This document shows, in pieces, positions 42,245-50,569 of a DNA stretch of 52,294 nt. The stretch's first letter is position 1. Every line of letters starts with the position of its first letter. Origin of the DNA: Butyrivibrio sp. NC3005 (GTDB lineage: Bacteria > Bacillota > Clostridia > Lachnospirales > Lachnospiraceae); NCBI RefSeq assembly GCF_000424545.1, contig NZ_AUKC01000028.1:1-52294 (forward strand), given 5' to 3'. A program made the position numbers and the translations under genes. Below the pieces are notes generated by a model that worked only from the letters and a program-made list of their open reading frames with translations, was not told where the DNA came from and searched no databases.

Positions 42245-43435
42245 TTGAGTAATAGCAGGGAAAATGTGAAAACTGAATCCAGAAAGAAAAAGCATAAAGA
42301 AATAAAAATAGCGATGATAGGTCAAAAAAGAGTTCCGTCCAGAGAGGGTGGCGTTGAAGTTGTAGTATGGGAGCTTGCAACTCGTCTTTACAAAATGGGT
42401 TATAATGTAGACTGCTATAATCGCTATGCAAAACATTTAAATAAAAAAGAATATAAGAAAAAGAAGGGAAAACCGGGATTTTATTATGATAATATCCGAA
42501 TGATCACTATCCCTACTTTTAAAAATGGAAAGCTTAATGCTATAGTTTATTCTGTTTTGGCATCGATAAGAGCTTTGTTTGGACACTATGATGTAATTCA
42601 TTATCATGCAGAGGGTCCATGTCTTATGCTTTGGATTCCTAAGCTTTTTGGGATAAGAGTAATAGCAACAATTCATGGACTTGACTGGCAGAGAGCCAAG
42701 TGGGGGAAATTTGCATCTAAGATGCTTCTTGCAGGTGAGAAAATGGCTGCAAAGCATGCAGATGAAGTTATAGTTTTGTCCAAAAACGTTCAGGACTATT
42801 TCTGGGAAAAATATCATAGAAAAACTCACTATATTTCCAATGGAATAATGCGTCAGCAAAAGCATGCCCCCGAAGAAATAACAAAGCTTTACGGATTAAA
42901 GGGCAACGATTATATTCTGACTTTATGCAGAATTGTCCCTGAAAAAGGGCTTCATTACCTTTTGGAAGCATTTAAACAAATTGATACTGACTGCAAAGTA
43001 GTTATTGCAGGAGGATTTAGCAATGCAGCTGAATATATGGAACAGATAAAGAAAATGGCAGCAGAGGATGATAGAGTTATTCTTACAGACTTTGTCCATG
43101 ATCAGGTTCTTACAGAATTATGTTCTAATGCTAAGATTTTCTGTCTCCCAAGTGATGTTGAAGGAATGTCAGTAAGTCTTTTGGAGGCTATGAGTTATGG
43201 AAACTGCTGTCTTGTAAGTGACATTATGGAAAATTTGGAAGTTGTCGAAGATAAGGCAGTTCATTTTAAGAAGAGTAGTGTACCTGACCTCAAGAATAAA
43301 ATCGAAATGCTTCTTGGTGATGAAGCTATGATACAAAGATATAAAGATGAAGCTTCAGATTTTATTTGCAGGAAATATAACTGGGACAGAGTTGTTGGAG
43401 AAACCATGAAATTATACCGTGGAGAGGAACTGTAA
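42245..43435 (+). CDS. GT4 family glycosyltransferase (rhamnosyltransferase-like)
   Basis: The 396-residue protein begins, after a charged 20-residue leader, with IAMIGQKRVPSREGGVEVVVWELA, the opening seen in Cps2T/WcqK-like GT4 enzymes, many of which transfer rhamnose. TIHGLDWQRAKWGKFA is near residue 140, CRIVPEKGLHYLLEAF near 225 and an E-X7-E motif at about Glu306/Glu314 (VEGMSVSLLEA). It starts at TTG 42245 after GAGAAGGAAA. The following polymerase-like gene begins one base after its stop. Confidence 0.87.
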   Translation: MSNSRENVKTESRKKKHKEIKIAMIGQKRVPSREGGVEVVVWELATRLYKMGYNVDCYNRYAKHLNKKEYKKKKGKPGFYYDNIRMITIPTFKNGKLNAIVYSVLASIRALFGHYDVIHYHAEGPCLMLWIPKLFGIRVIATIHGLDWQRAKWGKFASKMLLAGEKMAAKHADEVIVLSKNVQDYFWEKYHRKTHYISNGIMRQQKHAPEEITKLYGLKGNDYILTLCRIVPEKGLHYLLEAFKQIDTDCKVVIAGGFSNAAEYMEQIKKMAAEDDRVILTDFVHDQVLTELCSNAKIFCLPSDVEGMSVSLLEAMSYGNCCLVSDIMENLEVVEDKAVHFKKSSVPDLKNKIEMLLGDEAMIQRYKDEASDFICRKYNWDRVVGETMKLYRGEEL

Positions 43436-43436
43436 A

Positions 43437-45059
43437 ATGCCGTTTGAAAAGGTGAAAACTGTAAGCAGGGTAGCAGTAGAAGAGTACTGTTATCTTGTTT
43501 ATTTTGCCGTAATGTTTTTCGCAAAATCTATAGGACTTTACGAAGGTCAGAAACTATATAATTTACTCCTTGTAGCAGGAGCTTTCTTTTATATGTGTAA
43601 GCTTTTGCTTGGAAAATATACAGTAAAAGAGCTTTTGTGTATCGCAGTACTTCTTTTGCTTGGACTTATAAATTATCATTATTCTGGAGAAAAAGGACTT
43701 TTAGTTTGCATGACAATGATTACAGGAATGAAGAATGTTTCTGTAAAAAGGGTATATAAACTAGGAACGGTGATTCTAGGAATATGCTTCTTTTTCATGG
43801 TGCTTATAGGTGTTACAGGAAAAAGAGCTAGTGAAATATATTTTCTTCACTATAAGCTTGGCGGATTTTTAATTTGCCATTCGCTGGGATATCCTCATAG
43901 TAACGTATTGCATATTACATATCTTGTTCTTGTGTGTCTGGTAGCATATGTGGTATCTATGGAAAAGGCGAAGAATAATAATACTGACAAAAAAACTGAC
44001 TATATTTTGTTTGTTATTTTGATGTTGGGAAATATATATGTTTTCTTATATTCTGTCAGCATGACCGGATTTATGGCAGTGTCAGCATATCTTGTTATAA
44101 ATTTATATTTTGCAAATAGACAAAGCTTTAGTACAATAGAAAAGGTTTTGGCAAATTTAATTACTCCATTATGCATGTCTTTTATGATTATTGGACCCTT
44201 AGTAATAAAGGGTGAGTTATTTGATAAGATAAATAAAGCACTCAATACAAGATACCAATTATCAAGATATTACATTACAGAGCAGCCAACAACTTTGTTT
44301 GGAACAGTTTTTCATCCGATTAATGCTAACTATACAATTGACAGTTCATGGGTATATTTGTTTTGTCAAACAGGTCTTATTCCGTTTGCAGTAGTTACAC
44401 TTCTTTATCTTTTCATGATTTATCATATGGTAAAGGAGAATAAAAAGACAGAACTGGCTATTATTTTAGGACTTAGCATTGCAGGAATGACAGAACCGTT
44501 TATGTTTAACCTTGCTTATAAGAACATAGGACTTATTTTTATGGGTGAGTATGTTTTTTATATGTTATCCAAAAAAAGTGCGAAGCTTTCTTTAGTTATG
44601 GATAAGGAAATAAGGTTCTGTAGCTTTGGAGAGAAAAAACTGCCGGGATTTGTTCCCTTTTATGAGAAAATCTATGAAGCATTTTGCAAAACAGCATCTT
44701 TTTGGAGAAAAAGATTTGTGCTTGCACTACTAGTTAGTGCTATTGGAGCAGTGGCATGTGGAATTACCTGCAAAGTATGTGTTTTAAAGCCTGAAACTGT
44801 ATATGTTAATGAAGACAAGAATGAAAAAGATGAGTGGCCAAAGACATATATGACCAGAGAAAGAGTTAACGAGGAAAAAGCAAAAGGAAATCTGGTTTTA
44901 GATTATATATCTGAATCTTCTCCAATGTTTGGTTATGATGGAAAGACTGCTAATCTTGAGTATGCAAGATGGATTATAAGCAGTGCTGTATTTGGTGCTT
45001 TTTTTGCACTTATTATAGTCAGATTTGCGCTTGGTATTTTGGTTAAACAAAGTCAGTAA
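43437..45059 (+). CDS. wzy: Wzy-like polymerase with C-terminal two-helix extension, copy 2
   Basis: The 540-residue membrane protein has about ten helices in the first 385 residues, with the polymerase-like segment ICHSLGYPHSNVLHITYLV near 145. After a cytosolic stretch comes an extra module: a helix at about 425-447, some 65 polar residues, and a closing helix at about 512-536. The helix-loop-helix plan recalls chain-length regulators, though the loop is much shorter. GGAGAGG lies before ATG 43437 (GTG 43419 is in frame upstream). It appears to be a second polymerase or ligase serving the second half of the locus. Confidence 0.75.
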   Translation: MPFEKVKTVSRVAVEEYCYLVYFAVMFFAKSIGLYEGQKLYNLLLVAGAFFYMCKLLLGKYTVKELLCIAVLLLLGLINYHYSGEKGLLVCMTMITGMKNVSVKRVYKLGTVILGICFFFMVLIGVTGKRASEIYFLHYKLGGFLICHSLGYPHSNVLHITYLVLVCLVAYVVSMEKAKNNNTDKKTDYILFVILMLGNIYVFLYSVSMTGFMAVSAYLVINLYFANRQSFSTIEKVLANLITPLCMSFMIIGPLVIKGELFDKINKALNTRYQLSRYYITEQPTTLFGTVFHPINANYTIDSSWVYLFCQTGLIPFAVVTLLYLFMIYHMVKENKKTELAIILGLSIAGMTEPFMFNLAYKNIGLIFMGEYVFYMLSKKSAKLSLVMDKEIRFCSFGEKKLPGFVPFYEKIYEAFCKTASFWRKRFVLALLVSAIGAVACGITCKVCVLKPETVYVNEDKNEKDEWPKTYMTRERVNEEKAKGNLVLDYISESSPMFGYDGKTANLEYARWIISSAVFGAFFALIIVRFALGILVKQSQ

Positions 45060-45103
45060 ATTAGTTTTGCCTGGTAGCAAAGGAAAGAAATGAGGAATTT
45101 TTA

Positions 45104-46849
45104 ATGGACGAACTGCGTAAGCTTAGAGCGATTTTTACTCATAAGCAGAAAGTTGACAGCGTTATTTTACTTATTTTTATTTTAATAGGAACTGTATTAG
45201 AACTGTTAGGAGTATCTGCGGTCAAACCAGTTATTAATAGTATTCTTGATAAAGATATAATTCTTACTACAGAGCCATATAGTACAATAGCAGGATTTCT
45301 TAATATAACAGATCCGAATATGTTCGTGCTGGCAATGCTTATTGGCATAATCATTATTTATATTGTTAAGAACGCATATATTATATTTATGTACAACAGA
45401 CAGTATAAATATATTTATTCCAATATGCGCGAACTTTCTACAAAGCTTATGCGTTTTTACCTTAATCAGTCTTATAGCTACCATAAGAAAAAGAACAGCT
45501 CAGAGCTTCTTAGAAATGTTAATCAGGATATTGCTGATTTTTTTGGAACAGTTCAGGCTATTGTCATGCTTACAACAGAGTTTTTGACCGTTTCAGTACT
45601 GATTCTTTATCTATTCATTAGAGATAAAACAATTACCGTTGCAATCGGACTTATTATGTGCATTCTAATGCTTTTATTCATGAAAGTGTACAAGAAGTAT
45701 CTTTTGAAGATGGGTGAGAAGAACCGTCATTATGAAGAACAGGTTAATAAGTGGGTTCAGCAGGGATTTAATGGAATTAAAGAAGTTAAAGTCATGAACA
45801 AAGAGGGCTTTTTCTATAGAAAATATGATGAAGCTTTTGCAGGAAGAGTACGAAGTGAATATACCTACCACACAATGGTTTCTATTCCAAAGCCTATTAT
45901 AGAGGCAGCAGCTATGAGTGCTCTTCTTGGAACGATAGGACTTAAGCTTTTAATGGGTGTTAATACTCACTACTTTATACCTACAATTTCTATATTTGCA
46001 GTTGCGGCAGTTCGTATGCTTCCTTCTGTAAACAGAATAGCAGAGTACCTGGGAACAATTGTATATCAGAAGCCTGCAATTACAGCAATTTATAATGATC
46101 TTGAAGAAATGAAGAGAACTCAGACAAGGGATATCTGTCTAGAGGACAGACAAAAAGATGGTAAGCTTTCTCTTAAAAATGCACTTCATATTAAAAACGT
46201 TTCCTTCCATTATGAAGATTCGAAGAAAATGATTTTAAATGACATAAGCTTTGATATTGAAAAGAATACATCTGTTGCCTTTATAGGACAATCAGGTGCT
46301 GGAAAGACTACAATAGCTGATCTTATTTTGGGAGTTCTTCCTCCGACAAGCGGAAAGATATTAGCTGATGATGTTGATATCAAGGGAAGAATGGATGCGT
46401 GGCACAATGCAATCGGATACATTCCGCAAAGTATTTATCTTATGGATGACACAATAGCCAAAAACGTTGCTTTTGGTATAGATGAAGATGATATTGACTA
46501 TGATAGATTAAGAAAAGCCTGTGAGAGAGCACAGCTTATGGATGTTATTAATTCTTTGCCTGACGGATATGAAACAATAGTTGGAGAACATGGTGTACGT
46601 TTCTCAGGCGGTCAAAGACAGAGAATTGGAATTGCAAGAGCTTTATATAGTGAGCCTGAAATACTTATTCTTGATGAAGCGACCTCTGCACTTGATAATG
46701 ATACAGAGGCGGCAGTTATGCAGGCTATAGATGCGCTTCATGGCGAGATGACACTTATTATTATTGCTCACAGATTAAGTACTATTCGTAATTGTGATAA
46801 GGTTTATAGAATAGGAAATGGAAAAGCCTTGTTACAGGAAAAGGATTAG
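45104..46849 (+). CDS. ABC transporter, fused permease and ATPase (PglK/MsbA-like), copy 2
   Basis: The 581-residue half-transporter is paralogous to the one at 19242. It has about six helices (20-320), Walker A GQSGAGKTT (near 394), signature FSGGQRQRIGIARAL (near 500), ILILDEATSALD and IIAHR. The stretch IGYIPQSIYL is identical in both. The N-terminal GTVLELLGVSAVKPVINS again resembles PglK-type flippases. The two could form a heterodimer, but both keep complete ATPase motifs, so two homodimers exporting different lipid-linked glycans is as likely. It follows the second polymerase-like gene. Confidence 0.88.
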   Translation: MDELRKLRAIFTHKQKVDSVILLIFILIGTVLELLGVSAVKPVINSILDKDIILTTEPYSTIAGFLNITDPNMFVLAMLIGIIIIYIVKNAYIIFMYNRQYKYIYSNMRELSTKLMRFYLNQSYSYHKKKNSSELLRNVNQDIADFFGTVQAIVMLTTEFLTVSVLILYLFIRDKTITVAIGLIMCILMLLFMKVYKKYLLKMGEKNRHYEEQVNKWVQQGFNGIKEVKVMNKEGFFYRKYDEAFAGRVRSEYTYHTMVSIPKPIIEAAAMSALLGTIGLKLLMGVNTHYFIPTISIFAVAAVRMLPSVNRIAEYLGTIVYQKPAITAIYNDLEEMKRTQTRDICLEDRQKDGKLSLKNALHIKNVSFHYEDSKKMILNDISFDIEKNTSVAFIGQSGAGKTTIADLILGVLPPTSGKILADDVDIKGRMDAWHNAIGYIPQSIYLMDDTIAKNVAFGIDEDDIDYDRLRKACERAQLMDVINSLPDGYETIVGEHGVRFSGGQRQRIGIARALYSEPEILILDEATSALDNDTEAAVMQAIDALHGEMTLIIIAHRLSTIRNCDKVYRIGNGKALLQEKD

Positions 46850-46850
46850 G

Positions 46851-47777
46851 ATGAAAAGCGCCTTAAAAAAACTAAGAATTGTAAAGAAAATAAATGACTT
46901 TCGCTGGAGAGAACACATGACTCACCCCGGGAAAGAAGATAAAGATAAGGTGTATTATGTAATACGCCGGCATGATATTAATGCCGGCTTATTTTCTTTT
47001 GCCTGCACCAATTTGGCTTCAATAAGGGTATGTGAGCAAAAAGGATACATTCCGGTTATAGATATGCAGAATAGCCCCAATTCTATGCTTACAAGTGATG
47101 AATACGGAAAAGTTAATGCATGGGATCAGTTTTTTATGCAGCCAGAAGGTGTGATGCTTCAGGATTTATCCAAAAAGAAAAATGTTATTTTAGGAGAAAT
47201 TCATCCGCCAAAGCTTTATCCGGATTATGGCATGTTAGAAAGCAAGGAAGAGCTGGATATGTGGCTTTCTTTATCGAGAAAGTATTTAAAACTATTGCCA
47301 AGTCATAAGGAAGCTGCAATAGAGTATAAAGAAAAAACTTTTGGAGATAATAAAGTTTTGGCAATTGTTGCAAGAGGAACAGATTATATAAAGTTAAAAC
47401 CTCATAATCATCCTATTCAGCCACAGCAAGAAGACCTTATAAATAAGGCAAAAGAGATGATGGAAAGACATAACTGTAAGTATATTTATCTTGCAACAGA
47501 AGATGAAAAGATATGGAAAAGATTCAAAGATGAATTTCCAGAAAAAGTATACAGTTATCAACAAAACCATTATGAAGTTCCAGAGGGAAAGTATATTGCA
47601 GATATTGCAAATAAGATTCAGACACCATATGAGCGTAACAAAGAATATCTTATTTCAATAGCAGTAGCATCTATGTGCAACTTCCTTTTGGCAGGGGCTT
47701 CCGGAGGAAGTTATGGTGCAATGTTTTTGAGCGATGGCTTTGAAGAACAGTATATATATAAGCTCGGTAGATATTAA
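46851..47777 (+). CDS. Putative NodZ/O-fucosyltransferase-like glycosyltransferase
   Basis: The 308-residue soluble protein is not a family I can name firmly. VARGTDYIKLKPHNHPIQP near residue 170 resembles the HxRxxD-type donor loop of GT23/NodZ and protein O-fucosyltransferases, followed by YIYLATEDEKIW and ending with NFLLAGASGGSYGAMFL, like the late 'SNxG' segment of these enzymes. ATG 46851 sits directly after the ABC transporter stop with AAAGGATTAGG upstream; an earlier in-frame GTG/ATG overlap is less likely. A fucosyltransferase-like role fits the GT10 and GT11 genes in the locus. Confidence 0.6.
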   Translation: MKSALKKLRIVKKINDFRWREHMTHPGKEDKDKVYYVIRRHDINAGLFSFACTNLASIRVCEQKGYIPVIDMQNSPNSMLTSDEYGKVNAWDQFFMQPEGVMLQDLSKKKNVILGEIHPPKLYPDYGMLESKEELDMWLSLSRKYLKLLPSHKEAAIEYKEKTFGDNKVLAIVARGTDYIKLKPHNHPIQPQQEDLINKAKEMMERHNCKYIYLATEDEKIWKRFKDEFPEKVYSYQQNHYEVPEGKYIADIANKIQTPYERNKEYLISIAVASMCNFLLAGASGGSYGAMFLSDGFEEQYIYKLGRY

Positions 47778-47803
47778 ACACTGATATTAGAGAAGTGATA
47801 GAA

Positions 47804-48769
47804 ATGATATCAATATTAATTCCATTTTTTAATGTAGAAAATTATATAAAAGATACTATTGAATCTGTTATTGCACAAACCAAAAAAGACTGGGAAATGA
47901 TTCTTATAGATGACGGATCAACTGATAAAAGCTATGAAATCTGCAAAGAGTATGCAGATAAGGATGATAGAATAAAGCTTTTTACTCAGGAAAACAGTGG
48001 CGTGTCTTCTGCAAGAAATTCCGCAGTAAGTAAAGTGACATCCAAATATTTTACCTTTCTTGATTCAGATGATTTAATGGCGCCTGATTTTCTGGAAAAG
48101 ATGTATTATCATATATCGAAGGAAGATGCAGATATTTACGCAGCAGATTTTGTGAATTTTTTAGAAGATAATGACATTATATGGGAGAAAAACAAAGACA
48201 CCCGCAAAGTTGTTCTTGGAAATAAACAGGCAACAAAAGCTCTTTTTGAGGACAATTATCATGGAATAAACTTTGTATTGTGGGGCAAAGTTTATAAGAC
48301 AAAGCTTTTTATAGATAATAAGATAGTTTTTCCAGTTGGACATGTACGAGAAGACATGGCGACTTTGTATAGAATATTTTACAGTGCCCCAAAAACAGTA
48401 TATATAGATGATAAACTTATCGCATATCGTTACAGAGTAGGAAGTATAATGCATTCAGGCTTTGATAAGAGAAGATTTGATCTTATACTTGCATCCAAAA
48501 ATGCCTGTGATTTTTTCCTTGAGAAAAATGAAAAGGAGCTTTTTGATCTTGCCTGCAATATGCATATCCGAAGCCTTTTTACTGTGGGTTATGAAATCAG
48601 GAATGCCGAAAATACAAAAGCTATGTGGAAAGAGTATAAAGATAGAATGAGGAAAGAGGGAACATTTTACCTGCAACGTTCAGGACTTTCTCTGATAAAG
48701 AAGGCTGTATATCAGATAGGGCTTTTCTTACCTTTGGACATAGCGCTTAGCAAATTAAAATTAAAGTAG
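47804..48769 (+). CDS. GT2 family glycosyltransferase
   Basis: The 321-residue GT-A enzyme has ISILIPFFNVENYIKDTIESV at its start, LIDDGSTDKSYEI near residue 38 and LDSDDLMAPDFL near 90. It also has the WGKVYKTKLF and HVREDMATLYRIF motifs common to capsule GT2 enzymes. ATG 47804 has AGAGAAG eight bases upstream; GTG 47795 in the same frame is less well placed. It lies between the NodZ-like and GT10 genes. Donor sugar is unknown. Confidence 0.88.
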   Translation: MISILIPFFNVENYIKDTIESVIAQTKKDWEMILIDDGSTDKSYEICKEYADKDDRIKLFTQENSGVSSARNSAVSKVTSKYFTFLDSDDLMAPDFLEKMYYHISKEDADIYAADFVNFLEDNDIIWEKNKDTRKVVLGNKQATKALFEDNYHGINFVLWGKVYKTKLFIDNKIVFPVGHVREDMATLYRIFYSAPKTVYIDDKLIAYRYRVGSIMHSGFDKRRFDLILASKNACDFFLEKNEKELFDLACNMHIRSLFTVGYEIRNAENTKAMWKEYKDRMRKEGTFYLQRSGLSLIKKAVYQIGLFLPLDIALSKLKLK

Positions 48770-48778
48770 AGGTTTTGA

Positions 48779-49786
48779 ATGAAAATTATTGATTTCATGA
48801 AAGGAACCAAAAGAATATATCAACAGAATAAGGGAAGTAAATATTATGAAGTTAGTCCCTATTCTTTCCAAAACTGGTGGAAAGTTGATCCAAGACAGGA
48901 CTGGTTCTATAGATTTATGAAGTGTCACTTTCCGGATAATAAGTATCCTGTAAGGTTTTATTCTGTTTTTGGAGCTGGAAGAAATTTAAAAGATTCCTTT
49001 ACAGGTGCAAAAGTTTTCTATTCTGGGGAAAATCTTGAATCACACATCTGTTACGAAGATATGAATCTTAGAAGAAGTGTTTTAACCTACTGGAAATACA
49101 GGCAAAAACACTATGGAAGATATGCTACTGAATATGTTGATCTTGCTCTTGGAATGGGAGAAAGGGATGATATAGAGAAGTATTTAAGACTTCCTGAATG
49201 GATTCCATACTTGATTAATCCAGAAAGCGATTATGAAGCATGCAAAAGACAGGTAAGAGAGTTCAATGAGTCAAGAGTAAAAGAAAATGCTAAAGGGGCA
49301 GTTCTTGTTGCAAGTCATGATGATTATGGTACAAGAGATAGAATTGTAAGAGATCTTGAAGGCGTTATAGACATTACTTATGCAGGAAAATGGCGTAACA
49401 ATTCTGATGTGTTAAAGACTGTTTATAATGATGAAAAAGAGCTCCTTCTTCCTGATTTCAGATTTAATATCTGTCCTGAAAATGTTGATGCCAAGGGGTA
49501 TTGCACAGAGAAAATATTTGAAGCTTTTAAAGCAGGTACTATTCCGATTTATCATGGAGCTTGTAACGAACCTGAGAAAGAGTTAATAAATCCGCAAAGT
49601 GTAATCTTCTGGAATTATGATAGTGATAATAAGGATAATATAAGTGAAGTAAAAAGATTGAACGAAGATGATGCTTACTATGAGAAATTTGTAAACCAGG
49701 TAAGGCTTTATCCTCAGACAGCAGATTATATTTATGATAAACTAACAGAGCTAGAGAAACGAATAGCTATGATACTTAAATCGTGA
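48779..49786 (+). CDS. GT10 family alpha-1,3/1,4-fucosyltransferase
   Basis: The 335-residue protein carries the GT10 C-terminal signature: FNICPENVDAKGYCTEKIFE from about Phe229, followed by AFKAGTIPIYHGA. It transfers fucose from GDP-fucose to a HexNAc or related residue. The N-terminal acceptor domain includes KVFYSGENLESH near residue 80. There is no membrane anchor and no heptad-repeat tail as in Helicobacter enzymes. Start ATG 48779 follows AGAGG. Its presence with GT11 enzymes recalls loci that build Lewis-type fucosylated structures, but GDP-fucose genes are not in the window. Confidence 0.88.
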   Translation: MKIIDFMKGTKRIYQQNKGSKYYEVSPYSFQNWWKVDPRQDWFYRFMKCHFPDNKYPVRFYSVFGAGRNLKDSFTGAKVFYSGENLESHICYEDMNLRRSVLTYWKYRQKHYGRYATEYVDLALGMGERDDIEKYLRLPEWIPYLINPESDYEACKRQVREFNESRVKENAKGAVLVASHDDYGTRDRIVRDLEGVIDITYAGKWRNNSDVLKTVYNDEKELLLPDFRFNICPENVDAKGYCTEKIFEAFKAGTIPIYHGACNEPEKELINPQSVIFWNYDSDNKDNISEVKRLNEDDAYYEKFVNQVRLYPQTADYIYDKLTELEKRIAMILKS

Positions 49787-49793
49787 GGTCAAT

Positions 49794-50495
49794 ATGAAAT
49801 GTTTATTGATTATTCCTGCTTATAATGAAGGCAGAAATTTAGATAACGTAATAAATAATATAAAAGCAAAGTGTCCTGAAGCAGACTACCTTATAGTAAA
49901 TGACTGTTCAAGCGATGATACCAAAAAACACCTAAGAGAAATCGGAGCTTCTTTCGTGTCACATGTAGTAAATATGGGAATTGGAGGCGCAGTACAGTGT
50001 GGATATCGTTATGCATTTGATAACGACTATGATATAGCTATTCAGGTAGATGGTGATGGTCAGCATGATGTTTCATTTGTTCCTGAAATGGTGAAAATGA
50101 TAGAACAGGGCAAGGCTGACATAGTTATAGGTTCGCGTTTTCTTGAAAAAGAAGGCTTTCAGTCTTCTGGCATGAGACGTGCCGGAATAAGATTTTTAAG
50201 TAATCTTATTTTTGTTCTTACAGGAAAAAGAGTAAAAGATGTAACAAGCGGATTTAGAGCGGTAAACAGGAAGTTTATCAAAATTTATGCGGATAATTAC
50301 CCGGATGATTATCCCGAGCCAGAGGCAATTGTAACCGGTCTTATAAATGGAGGGAAGATATATGAGATGCCGGTTATAATGCATGAGAGAATGAGCGGAG
50401 ACAGTTCGATTAGTGCTAAACGTTCCATTTACTATATGATAAAAGTAACCTTGGCTGTGATTATATGCAGAATAAGTCTTGGTTTTAGAAGATAA
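49794..50495 (+). CDS. Polyprenyl-phosphate glycosyltransferase (GT2, DPM1/GtrB-like)
   Basis: The 233-residue GT2 protein resembles dolichol-phosphate mannose synthase: LIIPAYNEGRNLDNVI at the N-terminus, IVNDCSSDDT near 36, QVDGDGQHD near 82, and the GSRFL and DVTSGFRAVNR motifs. Enzymes of this type load a sugar on undecaprenyl phosphate for use by GT-C transferases outside the membrane. That fits the GtrII-like and GT39-like genes upstream. The C-terminus has one hydrophobic stretch (about 210-228) but not the two helices of full GtrB. No GtrA-type flippase is seen. Confidence 0.85.
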   Translation: MKCLLIIPAYNEGRNLDNVINNIKAKCPEADYLIVNDCSSDDTKKHLREIGASFVSHVVNMGIGGAVQCGYRYAFDNDYDIAIQVDGDGQHDVSFVPEMVKMIEQGKADIVIGSRFLEKEGFQSSGMRRAGIRFLSNLIFVLTGKRVKDVTSGFRAVNRKFIKIYADNYPDDYPEPEAIVTGLINGGKIYEMPVIMHERMSGDSSISAKRSIYYMIKVTLAVIICRISLGFRR

Positions 50496-50519
50496 GGATA
50501 AAAGTTACTGTTAATTGGT

Positions 50520-50546
50520 TAAAATGCGCGTATTTGTACGCATTTT
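50520..50546 (+). terminator. Weak hairpin in the gap before the last gene
   Basis: A perfect 8-bp stem (AAAATGCG with CGCATTTT) encloses a 10-base loop in the 74-base gap between the GtrB-like gene and the GT26 fusion gene. The 3' arm ends in TTTT followed by GT, so it could be a weak terminator or attenuator. It lacks a long T-run. Confidence 0.35.
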
Positions 50547-50569
50547 GTAAGAAAAGATACGAGAGAATT

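Noticed and set aside
42437..42865. 142-residue open frame on the - strand
   Set aside because: It is entirely antisense to a clear GT4 gene with intact motifs; its composition is typical of the reverse complement of AT-rich coding DNA.
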